Origin: Beroe forskalii
Taxonomy: Eukaryota; Ctenophora; Nuda; Beroida; Beroidae
DNA length: 64,000 nt
Direction of reading: 5' to 3'
Assembly: GCA_011033025.1 (NCBI GenBank)
Contig: WFMF01000017.1
Span: 372,001-436,000 of the forward strand
Shown: piece by piece, positions 45,801-59,489 of the stretch
Position numbering within the stretch: position 1 is the first letter of the stretch
How the letters are laid out: each line of letters starts with the position of its first letter
The notes under the pieces: generated by a model
Database searches by the model: none
Told to the model about the DNA's origin: nothing
Seen by the model: only the letters and a program-made list of their open reading frames with translations
Translations under genes and position numbers: made by a program

Positions 45801-46815
45801 CCTACTCCTTACATCTCTTCTTGACAAGTGATGGCCACTGATCAGCCTCTCCTCGTCTCCTTCTTCTCCTACACCCTATAGTCTCCACTACAAGAGAGAT
45901 ATTGAGCCATTCAAGATATTAATTACCTCTATTGAGGTAATTTCACTTGAACAACAATGAAAAAAATTTCACTTTCAAACATTCTACTGATAGATCCCAT
46001 ATCATATATGTGTTTGATACTCACAGAGTTGCTGAAGTTCTCAGGGTATTTGTAGGATATCTGTCCTTCTGAAACAATTGATATCTGTCGTTAGAAAATT
46101 GTTTGACAAACGACATAATATAGATCAGGAAAACTATCATCAATTGAAAATGAAAACAAAAACATCTAGTCCTCCAAACATCTTATATGGCATTCACAAA
46201 GCCCGTGAGACTGGGGAATATGCTGAAAGGAATAGGAAGTATTTCTGTGGCTCTCAGATATGGCTCTCAGAGCCTCATTTTACGTTCGGTAAACTTAGGA
46301 ATAATACCAATGAGTTCGTCTTGTCGAGATGAACCAGAACAACTTTTAGGGCGATTGAACTTGTCCAATTTTTCTGAAATTTTCTATTTGGTGTTTTCAG
46401 CACATATTGGCAGGAAGACAGATATGACTCTCAGAGCTTCATTTTACATTTGGCAAGCTAAAGAATAACCAACTTTTAGGACAATTGGATTGTCCAATTT
46501 TTCCGAAATTTTCTATTTGGTGTTTTCAGCACGTATTGCTATTGGTGGGAAGACAGATCATAGGTTTGGCTCTCAGAGCTTTATTAAATTACATTCGGTA
46601 AACTGAAGAATGGTACCAATAAGTTCTTCACATGACTTTTAACACTTCAAGAGGCAAACATGCTAATTTCGCAGAAATCACTTCACAACCAGATTTTATT
46701 GTAAACATTTGCCATATCTGATACATTATCTAATTAAGAAACAAATATTGGATACTCACTTCCATTTACATAGTCAAGTTGAAGATAACATTCAAATATT
46801 TTATCAACTTTCTCT
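21839..46815 (-). CDS. DENND1: DENN-domain protein, connecdenn type (DENND1)
   Basis: In other animals DENND1 proteins are exchange factors for RAB35 on clathrin vesicles and endosomes. Coding exons (minus strand, 5' to 3'): 46815-46760, 46068-46025, 43305-43259, 42198-42091, 37745-37586, 35894-35718, 26645-26576, 26054-25927, 25759-25625 (or 25652), 25353-25177, 23876-23754, 23027-22959, 22171-21839 (stop). Phases agree throughout. Landmarks in order: uDENN (IFECYLQLDYVNG, KYPENFSNS, VGQYFSFTITNS), cDENN (YLPWHDFF, FPVPPPGPF, VPDHRG, NENRNL, MERRIILTS, YPMYWQHVFIPLLP, LLDYVSAPMPLLIG), dDENN (VAIVGNYRES, DEFIQERL, FLKSWV). A Ser/Pro/Asn-rich tail ends SIEDDI. The total is about 550 residues, shorter than vertebrate DENND1A/B because the tail is short. 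Family assignment is firm; the A/B/C split is vertebrate-specific. Confidence 0.9.
23046..23110 (+). other. Possible tRNA-derived SINE head
   Basis: TGGTTTGGTAGG resembles a pol III A box, and GGTTCGATACC, about 49 bases on, fits the B box. Spacing is right for a tRNA-like promoter, but no full cloverleaf closes. It lies just upstream (in the sense of DENND1) of the acceptor of the 22959-23027 exon. Confidence 0.3.
23646..23684. repeat. Perfect 16-bp hairpin in a DENND1 intron
   Basis: CCACTATTCGTGAGAC (23646-23661) is exactly complementary to GTCTCACGAATAGTGG (23669-23684), with a seven-base loop. It lies about 70 bases past the donor of the exon at 23754-23876. Confidence 0.9.
23886..25050. 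repeat. 15-bp minisatellite (GGGATACTGGTGTCA)
   Basis: About 70 units of GGGATACTGGTGTCA with mostly single-base variants make up the array. It fills most of the DENND1 intron between the exons at 25177 and 23876 and comes within about ten bases of the acceptor of the latter, so the polypyrimidine tract and probable branch region are array-derived. The unit length is a multiple of three, which explains long open frames on both strands; these are not genes. Confidence 0.95.
25625..25759 (-). CDS. DENND1: DENND1 exon with an ambiguous donor
   Basis: The acceptor CATCCTCAG is clear and the exon reads VPPSLLNEDML onward. Two phase-0 ends are possible. A GT donor (GTCAAG) ends it at 25652 after FEIDD. 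A GC donor (GCTAAG) ends it at 25625 after RIGNKL, which continues well into the next exon as NKLFCVTLVAIVGNYRE and aligns with the AxAFLKAQxAFFGSYR region of vertebrate DENND1. I slightly prefer the longer form by alignment, but canonical splicing favours the shorter. Confidence 0.6.
26027..26118. repeat. Tandem duplication of a DENND1 acceptor and exon start
   Basis: The block containing GTCTAACAAACCTGTGGAGT occurs at 26044 and again at 26089. On the minus strand each copy is an acceptor (CCACTCCACAG or CACACTCCACAG) followed by about 25 bases of exon sequence. Only the copy ending at 26055 leads into the real exon. Confidence 0.8.
27319..28347 (-). mobile_element. ORF1-only LINE relic (HAL-like)
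   Basis: This unit comprises the ORF1 frame at 27439-28347 and a short 3' part of about 120 bases ending in three copies of a 10-base unit, AGATCTTATT, which resembles the microsatellite tails of some LINEs. There is no room for a reverse-transcriptase ORF downstream, because DENND1 exons begin about 700 bases further on. It lies in DENND1 intron 7 on the same strand as DENND1. Confidence 0.55.
27439..28347 (-). CDS. LINE ORF1-like protein, coiled coil plus RRM-like domain (302 aa)
   Basis: The frame is intact. Residues 40-130 are rich in Leu, Glu, Lys and Gln with heptad spacing (EELQEKLDESL, LQKELLQCKDEQLR), suggesting a coiled coil. Residues 175-285 look like the RRM-like and C-terminal domains of LINE ORF1 proteins (RNVMVFGLADEDDEDL, DVCRLGKVKDGRSRPVKV, YKSVFLSHDRSYDQRAEYR). 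Such proteins are RNA-binding chaperones of CR1/L2-type elements. I see no zinc knuckles. It could be a non-autonomous LINE copy or, less likely, a retained host gene. Confidence 0.75.
   Translation of the reverse strand: MMGCTIQSEKWLNSKLKMLGCSSVKDLTLSKCKAPVKEELASSLHGALSIISQLITNTRRLTEESEELQEKLDESLDASVNLSQASSGTLVLQQKLLDSQETVVQLQKELLQCKDEQLRAVTSSVKSSVQETVKEEFRSYSSVVNSGQQDQTPVTPASIVSVVKKVVEEEDRSRNVMVFGLADEDDEDLNAKIVNIMQVIGEKPKMDVCRLGKVKDGRSRPVKVTLTSSLIVSQIISKARRLSGNDAYKSVFLSHDRSYDQRAEYRSLVADLKNKKVAEPNKRHFIRNGCVNSVERPGRTNA
28440..28518. repeat. Two-step hairpin element
   Basis: Outer arms GAGGAGGTTTTT (28440-28451) and AAAAACCTCCTC (28507-28518) enclose the perfect 19-bp stem TTGTAACAAATAACAATAT (28457-28475) and ATATTGTTATTTGTTACAA (28479-28497) with a three-base loop. 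It sits about 90 bases 5' of the LINE ORF1 start. Confidence 0.88.
28665..28925. repeat. Degenerate repeat (GGCATGTAGCCAATTTCTTGCTC)
   Basis: About eight imperfect units of 29-34 bp share GTGGCATGTAGCCAATTT and CTTGCTC. It is intronic to DENND1. Confidence 0.85.
28926..30800. other. Intron DNA upstream of the Fos promoter
   Basis: I see no supported coding sequence. A possible tRNA-like SINE head lies near 30118 (TTAGACCGAGTGTTAA), followed by a short ACAACAACAAC tract at 30178; no convincing B box was seen, so this is weak. A run of CAAA repeats lies at 30236-30251. Confidence 0.35.
30805..31135 (+). promoter_or_regulatory. Fos promoter: E-boxes, CRE and TATA
   Basis: This is a CpG-rich block. 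It holds GTCACGTGAC (about 30810, a full CLEAR/USF-type E-box), further CACGTG cores near 30845, 30878, 30920 and 30961, the full palindromic CRE TGACGTCA near 31035, and the TATA-like TATTTATAAAG near 31097. Transcription would start about 30 bases after the TATA box, leaving a 5' UTR of about 210 bases before the ATG at 31338. CRE and TATA in this order are typical of immediate-early genes. Confidence 0.75.
31338..34368 (+). CDS. fos: Fos-family bZIP transcription factor (304 aa)
   Basis: Fos proteins pair with Jun to form AP-1 and bind TGACTCA or TGACGTCA sites in the nucleus. Exons: 31338-31850, 33720-33842, 34090-34368, all phase 0, with GTGAGT and GTAATG donors and pyrimidine-rich acceptors. 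The N-terminal 170 residues are Pro/Ser/Thr/Tyr-rich with repeated TSYIP units, probably a transactivation region. The basic region is RRERNKVAATKCRIKRR, preceded by EEEEKRR as in Fos. The zipper heptad positions are V, V, L, L, L, then H. The C-terminus is Pro/Tyr-rich and ends near VEIDPFN. The small basic-region exon ends within a few codons of the vertebrate FOS boundary. ATF3/JDP2 is the main alternative. It is nested in antisense in a DENND1 intron. Confidence 0.9.
34369..34975 (+). other. Fos 3' UTR with polyadenylation signal
   Basis: AATAAA lies at 34949-34954, about 580 bases after the stop. The UTR is AT-rich and includes an ATTTA core near 34848, the type of element that destabilises immediate-early transcripts. 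Confidence 0.6.
35895..37585. other. DENND1 intron, nothing beyond short repeats
   Basis: Intronic DNA. It contains a GTGTACA dyad run near 36145-36165 and TGTATAATG runs near 36998-37025. No exon or RNA gene was supported. Confidence 0.45.
37746..38680. other. DENND1 intron, unassigned
   Basis: No exon fits here. A low-complexity tract of GGGGGAAATTTT units lies at 38485-38560, and a related GGGGGAAATTTT occurs near 41080. Confidence 0.4.
38881..39032. repeat. Near-perfect hairpin with 72-bp arms
   Basis: The left arm starts AACTAAACGATGTGGTTCTT and the right arm ends AAGAACCACATCGTTTAGTT. They pair along about 72 bases with only two or three mismatches around a short loop at 38953-38957. 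The near-perfect arms point to a recent origin or to correction between arms. Confidence 0.93.
39212..39650. repeat. 155-bp tandem repeat, three copies
   Basis: GGGGGCTGCCGCCCCC, itself a hairpin, falls at 39315, 39470 and 39625, exactly 155 bases apart, each followed by AGACCCC and preceded by GTGAAATTGTGTACG-like sequence. Frames across it are repeat artefacts. Confidence 0.92.
39774..41340. other. DENND1 intron, no gene seen
   Basis: AT-rich intronic DNA with no supported exon, RNA gene or ordered repeat. Confidence 0.4.
41345..42078. mobile_element. Foldback element built of TGTCCCAATTGTCCC repeats
   Basis: The left end GTTTCACTGTCCCAATTGTC, preceded by a run of G, is mirrored by the right end GACAATTGGGACAGTGAAAC followed by a run of C. 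Between them, 41735-42040 is a satellite of TTTGTCCCAAATGTCCC and CCAGTCCAAATTCAC units. The frames across it are repeat-derived. It ends about 12 bases from the DENND1 exon at 42091-42198. Confidence 0.85.
42091..42198 (-). CDS. DENND1: DENND1 uDENN exon with a CT donor
   Basis: The acceptor CCCCTGCAG is normal. The 108-base exon reads QVGQYFSFTITN onward and ends in CICVV plus AG. The next exon (from 37745) starts with a C that completes Ser, giving VVSYLPWHDFF as in other DENND1 proteins. At this exact in-phase point the genome reads AG then CTAATTC instead of AG then GTAATTC. No other GT gives the right phase, and an in-frame TAA follows at once. A foldback repeat begins about 15 bases downstream. 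Confidence 0.85.
42199..43258. other. DENND1 intron, nothing seen
   Basis: A G-rich tract (42223-42233) lies close to the exon. No other feature was supported. Confidence 0.4.
43553..43591. repeat. Perfect 18-bp hairpin with three-base loop
   Basis: AAAGCTGGGGGTGTTTTC (43553-43570) is exactly complementary to GAAAACACCCCCAGCTTT (43574-43591). It is intronic to DENND1. Confidence 0.95.
44085..45870. repeat. Minisatellite with higher-order structure
   Basis: About 40 units of roughly 35-45 bp are built on CCTTCCTTGACGAGTGATGA and CCAGCCCCTCCTAC. A block marked by the rare variant GATGACCACTGACCAGCCCT at about 44927 recurs at 45401, 474 bases later, with almost identical neighbours for some 240 bases, so the array has expanded in multi-unit steps. 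It lies in the DENND1 intron 3' of the exon at 46025. Confidence 0.95.
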
Positions 46816-47352
46816 CTGAGGGAAATGATCATGGATAAAGTTAAGGATGATAAGTGTTTTGAAAAAGAGGATAAGCTGATATTGAGTGACAGTACAACAG
46901 AGACTGGAACACTTCATAATCATGATCCTCAAGACCTAACATTCAAAACATTCAGCAGTTAAACTTGTGTGTAAATGGATACATAACTGCTTACTTGACT
47001 CTGCTGACAGTCATGTTGGATCATATGAAGTTATCTTTCTTTCATATTTCTTCAATATATCATTCTCTGCTCAGTTAGCATGTTAATTGAATTAAAGGGG
47101 AGATATACAGTTAATGAAAATATACTACTCAAATGATGACGCTGTATTATTTTTCATAATTATAAATAAAAAAGAATACTTTTACTAATATCATTATCTG
47201 AATCAAAAAGAAATCGTTCTTCACTTCAATCTGCAACTCCATACTTGAACCCCAACATGATCCCTTTAGGTAATGCAATGTGGAGAGCAGTAGGATCTAA
47301 GTGAGTCACACCAAGATGAGTGGCATGCAGGCATCATCAGTCCAATACCTAC

Positions 47353-47378
47353 CTTAGCTTTTGATAAACTAACAGCAT
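47353..47378 (-). CDS. DENND1: Candidate first coding exon of DENND1
   Basis: On the minus strand an ATG at 47378 opens the short frame MLLVYQKL plus two bases and ends in AAG at a GTAGGT donor. The leftover AG joins in phase with the lone A that starts the exon at 46815, giving an Arg codon before EKVDKIFECY. The phase fits and the length is close to that of the family N-terminus, but so short an exon could arise by chance. Confidence 0.35.
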
Positions 47379-47837
47379 AACAGCAAATAATTTCAAAATC
47401 AAATACAATCTGAAAGCCAGTGACCAAGGCATTTCAGAACTAACCTCTGAACTTGGTGCAATAAGACATCATCAATAACTTTCGACTGACCTGGGGCAGT
47501 ATCAGAAGTACCTATAAACGTGAAACTTTCAGTTTATGGAGTACCTATGGAAGTTTCACTGCACTGATAGTTTCAATCTGATACTGCCAGATTGCCAGAA
47601 GGTAAGTTACAAAAATCAATTGTGAAGTAGTTGCCCAATACTTATTGCACTGAGTATAGTCAGAAATATTATCCTAGCTCATCTTGCAATTTCACATCTT
47701 CAAAGATGTGAAGATAGCCTTGACACCAATAAACAATCATGTCACCCTTTCTGATGTTCAAAATTCTTCGTGACATTATACATAAGAGTGATAAGATAAC
47801 ATAAAATTAATGGTATTGAACCATCACACATAAGTGG

Positions 47838-48665
47838 TACCATGAGTGGCTGGATAAGGACACTGGATAAAGACATAGATGAACTTAATCTCCTTGATGA
47901 AATTGGAGCTTCTGAAACTAACACACTACATCTTGTGGTTGGGGAAGCATTGGGCACCCATCAAATGCATTCAACCCCACAACACGGTCAAAAGTCCATG
48001 TGCCACAGTGTTAGCTTTCAGTACACCATATCATTTTTGGTGTCTCATGCTTTGTTTGGATCTGCCTAGCTCTCTGATGAAGGCATTTCTTTCATGGATC
48101 CCATCAAACACTATGGTTGGAGCTGTTGGAGAGTTCTGTGGCTTGACTACAAAGATGGCTGTATTTGTTCTACCAAGAAGATATTTTCAACCTTGCAAGC
48201 AAGGGTGAAGTCGCCTAGAATGGAGTCCAATTGTTTCTCTGGTTCACTCTTGTCTCTTCGGAGTTGCAGCCTGATTCATGTTTACAAGTCAAAACAGTCC
48301 ACTTGAACCAGATGGAACTTTAGCTTCCCTACAGTGTATAAAGACGTTGATGAACTCAATTTCCTAGGTGAACTTGGAGTTTCTGAAACTAACACAGTAC
48401 ATCTTGTGGTTGGGGGAGCGTTGGGTGCCTGTCAAATGCTTTCAACCCCACAACACCATCGCATCTCCGTGTACCAGTGTTAGCTTTCATTACACCATAT
48501 CATTTTTGGTGTCTCATGCTTTATCTGAATCTGCCTAGCTCTCTGATGGAGGCATTTCTCTCATGGATCCCATCAAAGACTACAGTTGGAGCTGTTGGAG
48601 AGTTCTGTGGCTTGACTACAAATATGGCTTTATTTGTTTTACAAAGAAGACATGATGATAATACA
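47838..48665. repeat. Two diverged copies of an unknown 340-bp sequence
   Basis: 47870-48185 and 48345-48660 align along most of their length. Shared blocks include ACATCTTGTGGTTGGGG, TCATTTTTGGTGTCTCATGC and GGAGCTGTTGGAGAGTTCTG. In one frame the copies read DELNLLDEIGASETNTLHLV and DELNFLGELGVSETNTVHLV, so they may derive from coding sequence, but neither copy stays open throughout. I do not recognise the family. Confidence 0.7.
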
Positions 48666-50150
48666 ATATCAAAATAAATTGGAATATCTTCAGTTCCTAG
48701 TGAAATAACACACCAACAGGCAGCTACAGGATAAATCTCTTTTTCCTAAGCCCACATAGGTGTGTGTACATTGGGCTCACATATAGGAGCGTATTAGATT
48801 AATTAATTAATTATAGGTGTGTGTACACTTGTCTGACGTTGACAGACCCTCTCGAGAATTAGCGCCGCTGACACCAGCTGCTTTGCGGCTGGCCGGCTGG
48901 CATCAGCAGGTCATACATCGTACGACAAGTGTAGACAACACAAACAGGGATTTACGTGTTTAGCAAATGCTCTTAAACAACCATTTGGTTGTCAGGCGTT
49001 GTCTGACTCTTTACCCTTTGCCTTTGGCCATGGCATGTAACTTGGCTTGTGACGTGAACACAAATAATTTTAGGTTGTTATTATGTTGCTTTTGAAAGTT
49101 CATTTCCATCCTGAAATTTATATTGGAACTTGCCAGGAGTTACCTGGCCTCCTGCGCACTTGAAAACAATATGGGGCTGACATTCAGACAACGCCTGGCA
49201 ACTTTGGAACATCAATGTAGTATAATTTTAACATGGATAAACGCTTGCCGCGCCGCGCACTCTGCTCTGCACTGTGAGCGAACGCGAAACCAGGGTACCG
49301 GTTAAGCGAAAGATCAGTAGGAGCAACGCATAGGTGTGCGCACGCGCGGCGCTTTGGAGAATGTTCCCTGAAAATGTAGAACCAGGGGCGTAGATGGATT
49401 TCACCCATCCCTAGCGCGCAACACTCGAAAATTTGGAGGGTCGTGTTGCAGACTCCCCGCGGAAAAAAATGGCGCGCGGCGGAGGGTAGGGTAAAATCCT
49501 TCTACCAGGGGCGTTGCAAAACACGTGAATCCCTGTTTGCGTTGCGCGGCCGCCGCGCGGCGCGCTTCATGTTCAGCTTCCTCGGGGAATTGCACACACA
49601 CTTATGCAGGCTCATTTTAGGGATCCGACCAGGGGCGTTACCTTCCCCTTATAACCAGGGGTGTCGAAAAACGCTTGCCGCGCCGCGCACTCCGTGCGCG
49701 TAACCAGGGTCCTGGTTAGGGTGCAAGGCGTTACCAGTCAGGGGTTAAGGTTTAGCTGTTTGCCTGGTTAGGGCGAGAAAATTAGCGCGCTAACGCACAA
49801 CTATTGACTATTTGGGCGTAAGAAATTATAAATAAAATATGAAAATTGCTTTTTTAAAATGCAAAATAAAAATAAACTGCGCAATTTTTTTCAAAAATTT
49901 CGGAATAGACAATGGAATTTTAAAAAATCGCAGAATTTGAATAATTCTGCGTTTTTCTTCAAAATTACAGAAATTATATGATGAACGTTACAGCTGCACT
50001 GCTGATCATTTCAATTACAATGCTATTCTCAGGATACAAATACAGCCATCTTTGTAAGGTGAGCTACAAAAATATACTAAAAAGGGCAAGTTGGATTCCT
50101 CTTTGACAAGTTTGTAACCATCAAAATAATAGCTTTAGAGAATGGGATCC
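48666..50150. repeat. GC-rich repeat region (AACCAGGGGCGT family)
   Basis: Within 49230-49760, variants of ACCAGGGGCGT occur four to five times, and AACGCTTGCCGCGCCGCGCA occurs at about 49231 and 49671. CCAGGGTCCTGGTTAGGG also lies at 49705. A related stretch lies at 59490-59745. The rest of the interval is featureless apart from ATTAATTAATTAAT near 48803. Confidence 0.6.
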
Positions 50151-50155
50151 AAGGT

Positions 50156-50722
50156 CCTATCTATGAAGGTGTATGGGTATATTACAAACATATCCAAGTA
50201 CTGCAAACCGATTTTATACTTCAAGGATTGAAACAGGAAGGAGAAACTAAACTGCGAATCATCAGCAGTTGCCAGTTACCCTGCAGATGTACTGTCCTCC
50301 CTTGTCAACTGCAATGAGAATGTCAACATCAGGTGGCAAGAGTGAATGGAGAGGTTTTAATCCCTTTCTCATTATTATAATTGACTTATATAACACTCAT
50401 TGATCTTTTGCCTCTACTGAACTCTTTCCTTTTCCTCCCCCTTCCCTCTAAACTGTGTTGCTCAGGAATCCGGAGTCCTGGGTGGCCCAGCCTTGCAGCT
50501 GTAAGCTGTGAGTGGGTACGTGGGCTGAAACCCCTCCATTTCTCTTTGTCACCTGCTGACTGGACACCTACATCGCACATGGCAGGGAGACCTTACAACT
50601 GTAGGGTAACCGCTGATGATTCACAGTTTAGTCTCTTCCGCCTCTTATGTCAATCCTTGAATTAGAAAATCAATGTACAGTATTTTGTTATGTTTGTAAT
50701 ATACCCATACACCTCTATAGGT
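50156..50722. mobile_element. TIR element, about 570 bp
   Basis: Left GGTGTATGGGTATATTACAA (from about 50168) is mirrored by right TTGTAATATACCCATACACC (ending about 50713). Further inside, GAATCATCAGCAGTT (about 50257) pairs with the segment around AACCGCTGATGATTC (about 50608). It has no transposase and is probably a MITE-like element. Confidence 0.8.
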
Positions 50723-50794
50723 AAGACATTGGATTGGTGTGATTGTGAGAGTTGTGCTGTTGTCAAAATTGTTAGAGTTAGATTAATTAATTAA

Positions 50795-51019
50795 TTAATT
50801 GGAGAAAATGCAGGGAGGTAGAGGTTTTTGGATTGCAGATGCTTGCAGAAAAGGGAGGGATCTCAAATGGGGAAATTTTGTGATAGTGGTGTCAACTGCA
50901 TTGTTCAGTCTGAAGCTCCTCTTGCATTCCTTCATTCTATCAAGGAGGGGGCAGTAGGTCTGTCTGTAGTAATGGGTGGGGCAGTCAAGGCAGCTGATCT
51001 CGTAGATGGTGTTGCCCAA
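50795..51019 (-). pseudogene. GIY-YIG endonuclease relic, Penelope-like
   Basis: A short minus-strand frame reads GNTIYEISCLDCPTHYYRQT and continues LLDRMKECKRSFRLNN. This matches the pattern YxIxCxDCxxxYxGQT...RxxEHKRxxR of the GIY-YIG domain at the end of Penelope-like elements. The Gly of the usual YIGQT is Arg here, and no reverse transcriptase frame lies beside it. A decayed fragment is likely. Confidence 0.6.
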
Positions 51020-51689
51020 AATTGGCCATGTTCACCGAAATAGTAATAACTTTATCACAGATCAGCAAAATCTTCTTACATTAAGCATTTGATAATTGAT
51101 ACATTCTTTTCAACATTAGTACATAAATAAGGCCCAATGCTTCTGTCATGAGTAGCGCTCTTGATCAAGGTGCCAAAATTCTCATCAGGGTGTCTACTTT
51201 GACATAGCCCCAGGCACATTTGCGGATTGTTTATAGTTCTAATTTGCCTTCATTGAGTAAATTGGCAACTTTGGTGTTTCTGATCAATTCAGTACAGACA
51301 ATTATTTCGGTACATTCCACTGGTCTTCGAGGTTTTGCAGGTTTTCAACTGGACAAATTTTCAACTGGACATGGACTAAGATCTCAAAAAGTACCATAAT
51401 AGGATGTGAGGTTCACCTTAAAGGTATGTCTTAATGCAGTGTACAGTTTCCTCAGGTTAGTCGGTTTTTAAAGGTTTTAACTGTCTCAGATTCTGCCAAT
51501 TGGCCCTGTATAATAGTCGGCCTTGATTGGGCAAGAAAATATGTCCGGTAATTATGTCTAAAGTTACCCTGCTTTTTGGGGAATTAGACAAAATTTCGTT
51601 GCCAAAGATTTCCCAAAAGTGGACTTATCCCCCCCCCCCCCCCTATCACCCACCTGTGTCCTGTAATGCCCTCTTGCACAGTTGTAATT

Positions 51690-52020
51690 AAGGCATTTCT
51701 TTTCAGGTAGCCACAGGCCCACCTTAGGATGCATGGTTTTTTCGTCATTAAGGCCCACTTTTTTCGACCACAGGCCCACTTTTAAGTAGGAACTTGATTG
51801 CAAAAACAGGCCCATTTGAGACATCACAGGCCCATTTGAGATAATAAGGGCCCATTTGAGACAGCTCTGGCCAATTTGTAGCAATGTATGCCCATGAATT
51901 TATACATTACAGGCCCATTTGAGACATAAAAAAGGCCCAAATGAGACCATACATACCCGTTTGAGATAAAACAGGTCCATTTCAGACATCACAGGCCAAT
52001 CTTGGACTTTGCAGGCCCAA
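51690..52020. repeat. Degenerate repeat (ACAGGCCCATTTGAGACAT)
   Basis: About twelve loose units of some 26 bp share CAGGCCCATTTGAGA. They are flanked on the left by a C run (51631-51643). Confidence 0.8.
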
Positions 52021-52690
52021 AATTTTACCACCCCTTCCCACTATTTTCCTAAAACTCCTCGAATTTCGAAATTAAAGAAAAAATTTAAAAAATAGGAAAG
52101 GCTCTGTCTTGGATGCCAGCCACCAGCACATCCAGGAAAGAAAAACCTTAGTTGTAATTGGCATGCCCTTTACTTTGATTGAAGTTAATATAAAGATATA
52201 AGGAGGCCTCATGCAAGGTGATCTTCCAGTAATTTACTGGCCAGTGAAACAGTATTCAATATCTCTATTGAGATGTTAACAGTAGGACGATCCTGGCTAT
52301 GAGTTGCTCATAAGTCACTTTACTCTGTATGAAAATGAGCTAAGTTATCTAAGATATTGTCACTTTTTTCCCTAATTTCGATATTAGTGTCTTCAAATGT
52401 ACTAAGATGTGTTCTTAGAACTATTGCAAACAACTTTTTCCCTAGGGGATCTTTTTGATTGGACCCCCTGGCCTTAAAAGCAGTAAAACTCAAGTGATAA
52501 AAAGATAAAACCGGCCAACCAGCCATTTTTCTATTAAAAATCCAATTTCAGCCAATTGGCCGATGGACCCCCCTCCCCAATTTAGTTATAAATGTAATTT
52601 AATTAAACCTCTGTCCTCTTTTTAACCAAATGATTGATTATTTAGCTGACATAATAACTATTTGAGCCACGTAAGGTCTCCAGTGGCGTG

Positions 52691-57949
<5,259 letters not shown>

Positions 57950-58033
57950 AACACTCCCGCTCTACCCATACCTCGCTTGTCGTACAAATTCCCGCTGGCT
58001 GGGGAGACCACGTAATCAATCGCGTTGCCAGTC

Positions 58034-58335
58034 ACGCAGTTGCACGTGCACTGCGTTACTCGTCACGCAGACCTGCGTTGCGTTGCTTGTAACGCAGTTG
58101 CGCGTGCATTGAATTGCTTGTCACACAGGTGCACGTGCACTGCGGTTGCCTGTAACGCAGTTGCACGTGCATTGAGTTGCCTTCCATTGCTGCACGTGCA
58201 CTGCGATACTATAGTCACGCGCATGTACTATACTGCGTGTAACATAGTTGCACGTGCGTTGTGTTGCCTTTCAAGCAGTTTCACGTGCGCTGCGTTACTT
58301 GTCATGCAGTTGCACGTGCACTGCGTGACTTATCT
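58034..58335 (+). repeat. 31-bp palindromic minisatellite in the RAB1 3' UTR
   Basis: About ten imperfect units of GTTGCACGTGCACTGCGTT plus TACTTGTCACGCA lie in the array. The core GTGCACGTGCAC is self-complementary. It starts about 85 bases after the stop and lies before the AATAAA at 58495, so it is probably transcribed. Confidence 0.92.
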
Positions 58336-58494
58336 ATCTGTCGCGTGATTTAGATTTGTAGAAGATTGCTAGTTGCTACACATACACAAAACTGAACCGG
58401 TCACCAGACTAAATTCTAATTTTAGTGACTCTGAATTATAATGATGATTCTTTGAACAGTTTAAAATGTTGTCTTTTCATGGTATCGTTATCTT

Positions 58495-58500
58495 AATAAA
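58495..58500 (+). terminator. RAB1 polyadenylation signal
   Basis: AATAAA lies about 545 bases after the stop codon, with a T/G-rich tract downstream. A second AATAAA lies near 58599. Confidence 0.6.
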
Positions 58501-58619
58501 GTTGTATGTGCCAAGGATTGATCACCGCCATTTATTCTCCAATTCTATTCCTCCATTGTTATTTCGTGCCTTGTTATTGCCCAGCCATTTGTTCGTGAAA
58601 TAAATTTCTTCATGAATTT

Positions 58620-59485
58620 CTAGTTTGGCTATATAGTATCGATGATAAAATCCTTGGTGCTAGGTTAAGTAGTGAAAGCTTAATCATTAATTTGTCATTA
58701 AAAATGTTCTATTATGTATTAAATCAATTTTAACTATCAAGTAATAGGCATATCATGAAAAATTATTGATGTGAAGAATTGGGCAAATATGGATTTTTAA
58801 CATTGTCTTGTTTAGGAGTGTAATATAGTAACGTATCCCAAATCTCTGTGAAAATATGTATAGATGCGTCAGTAATATCATTGAAACCTATTATATTCAG
58901 AAATGCATAACACTTTATTTTGTTTTCAATATGTTGACGAATATTATCAATTATGCAATCATGGGTTTTTAGAAGCTTGTTATCATGAATAATTATATTA
59001 TAATTGTACTTGCCCTAAACAGCTTCCTAAGGCGACTTTTCCCGAGACTCTCAGAAGTTTAAAACGGAGAATAAATATCTTAATATTATATTAATCAATA
59101 ATAATAATCCTGTAGTAATGTTATATCACGGAGTTTAAACCATGATGAATTGAATTGTACACATTCGGTATCGAGGGATTACAGAGTTATCTCACATTCT
59201 GATTGGATCTCGGTGTTAGACTGTTGAATTTGTTTGTTTTAATGTGTACCGTGCGTGTGTTGATCCAAATTTTATAAATAATACCTTGGCTCGATTAACT
59301 TTGTCTATTAATTCGTTATGTGAAGTTTAAAATTCAGTGTTTTTATTTGATTACTCCAAAAAGTGCTATTTTCTGTTCGGGATTTTTGGCCGCGGTGCAT
59401 TCAATTTCAATAGTTGATTTTAGTATTGCCATTGGTAGCTGTAGCTGCACACCATGGCCGGCATGACATGACCACAGCACAATGC
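58620..59485. other. AT-rich intergenic DNA, nothing seen
   Basis: No supported coding frame, RNA gene or ordered repeat. Confidence 0.4.
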
Positions 59486-59489
59486 GATC

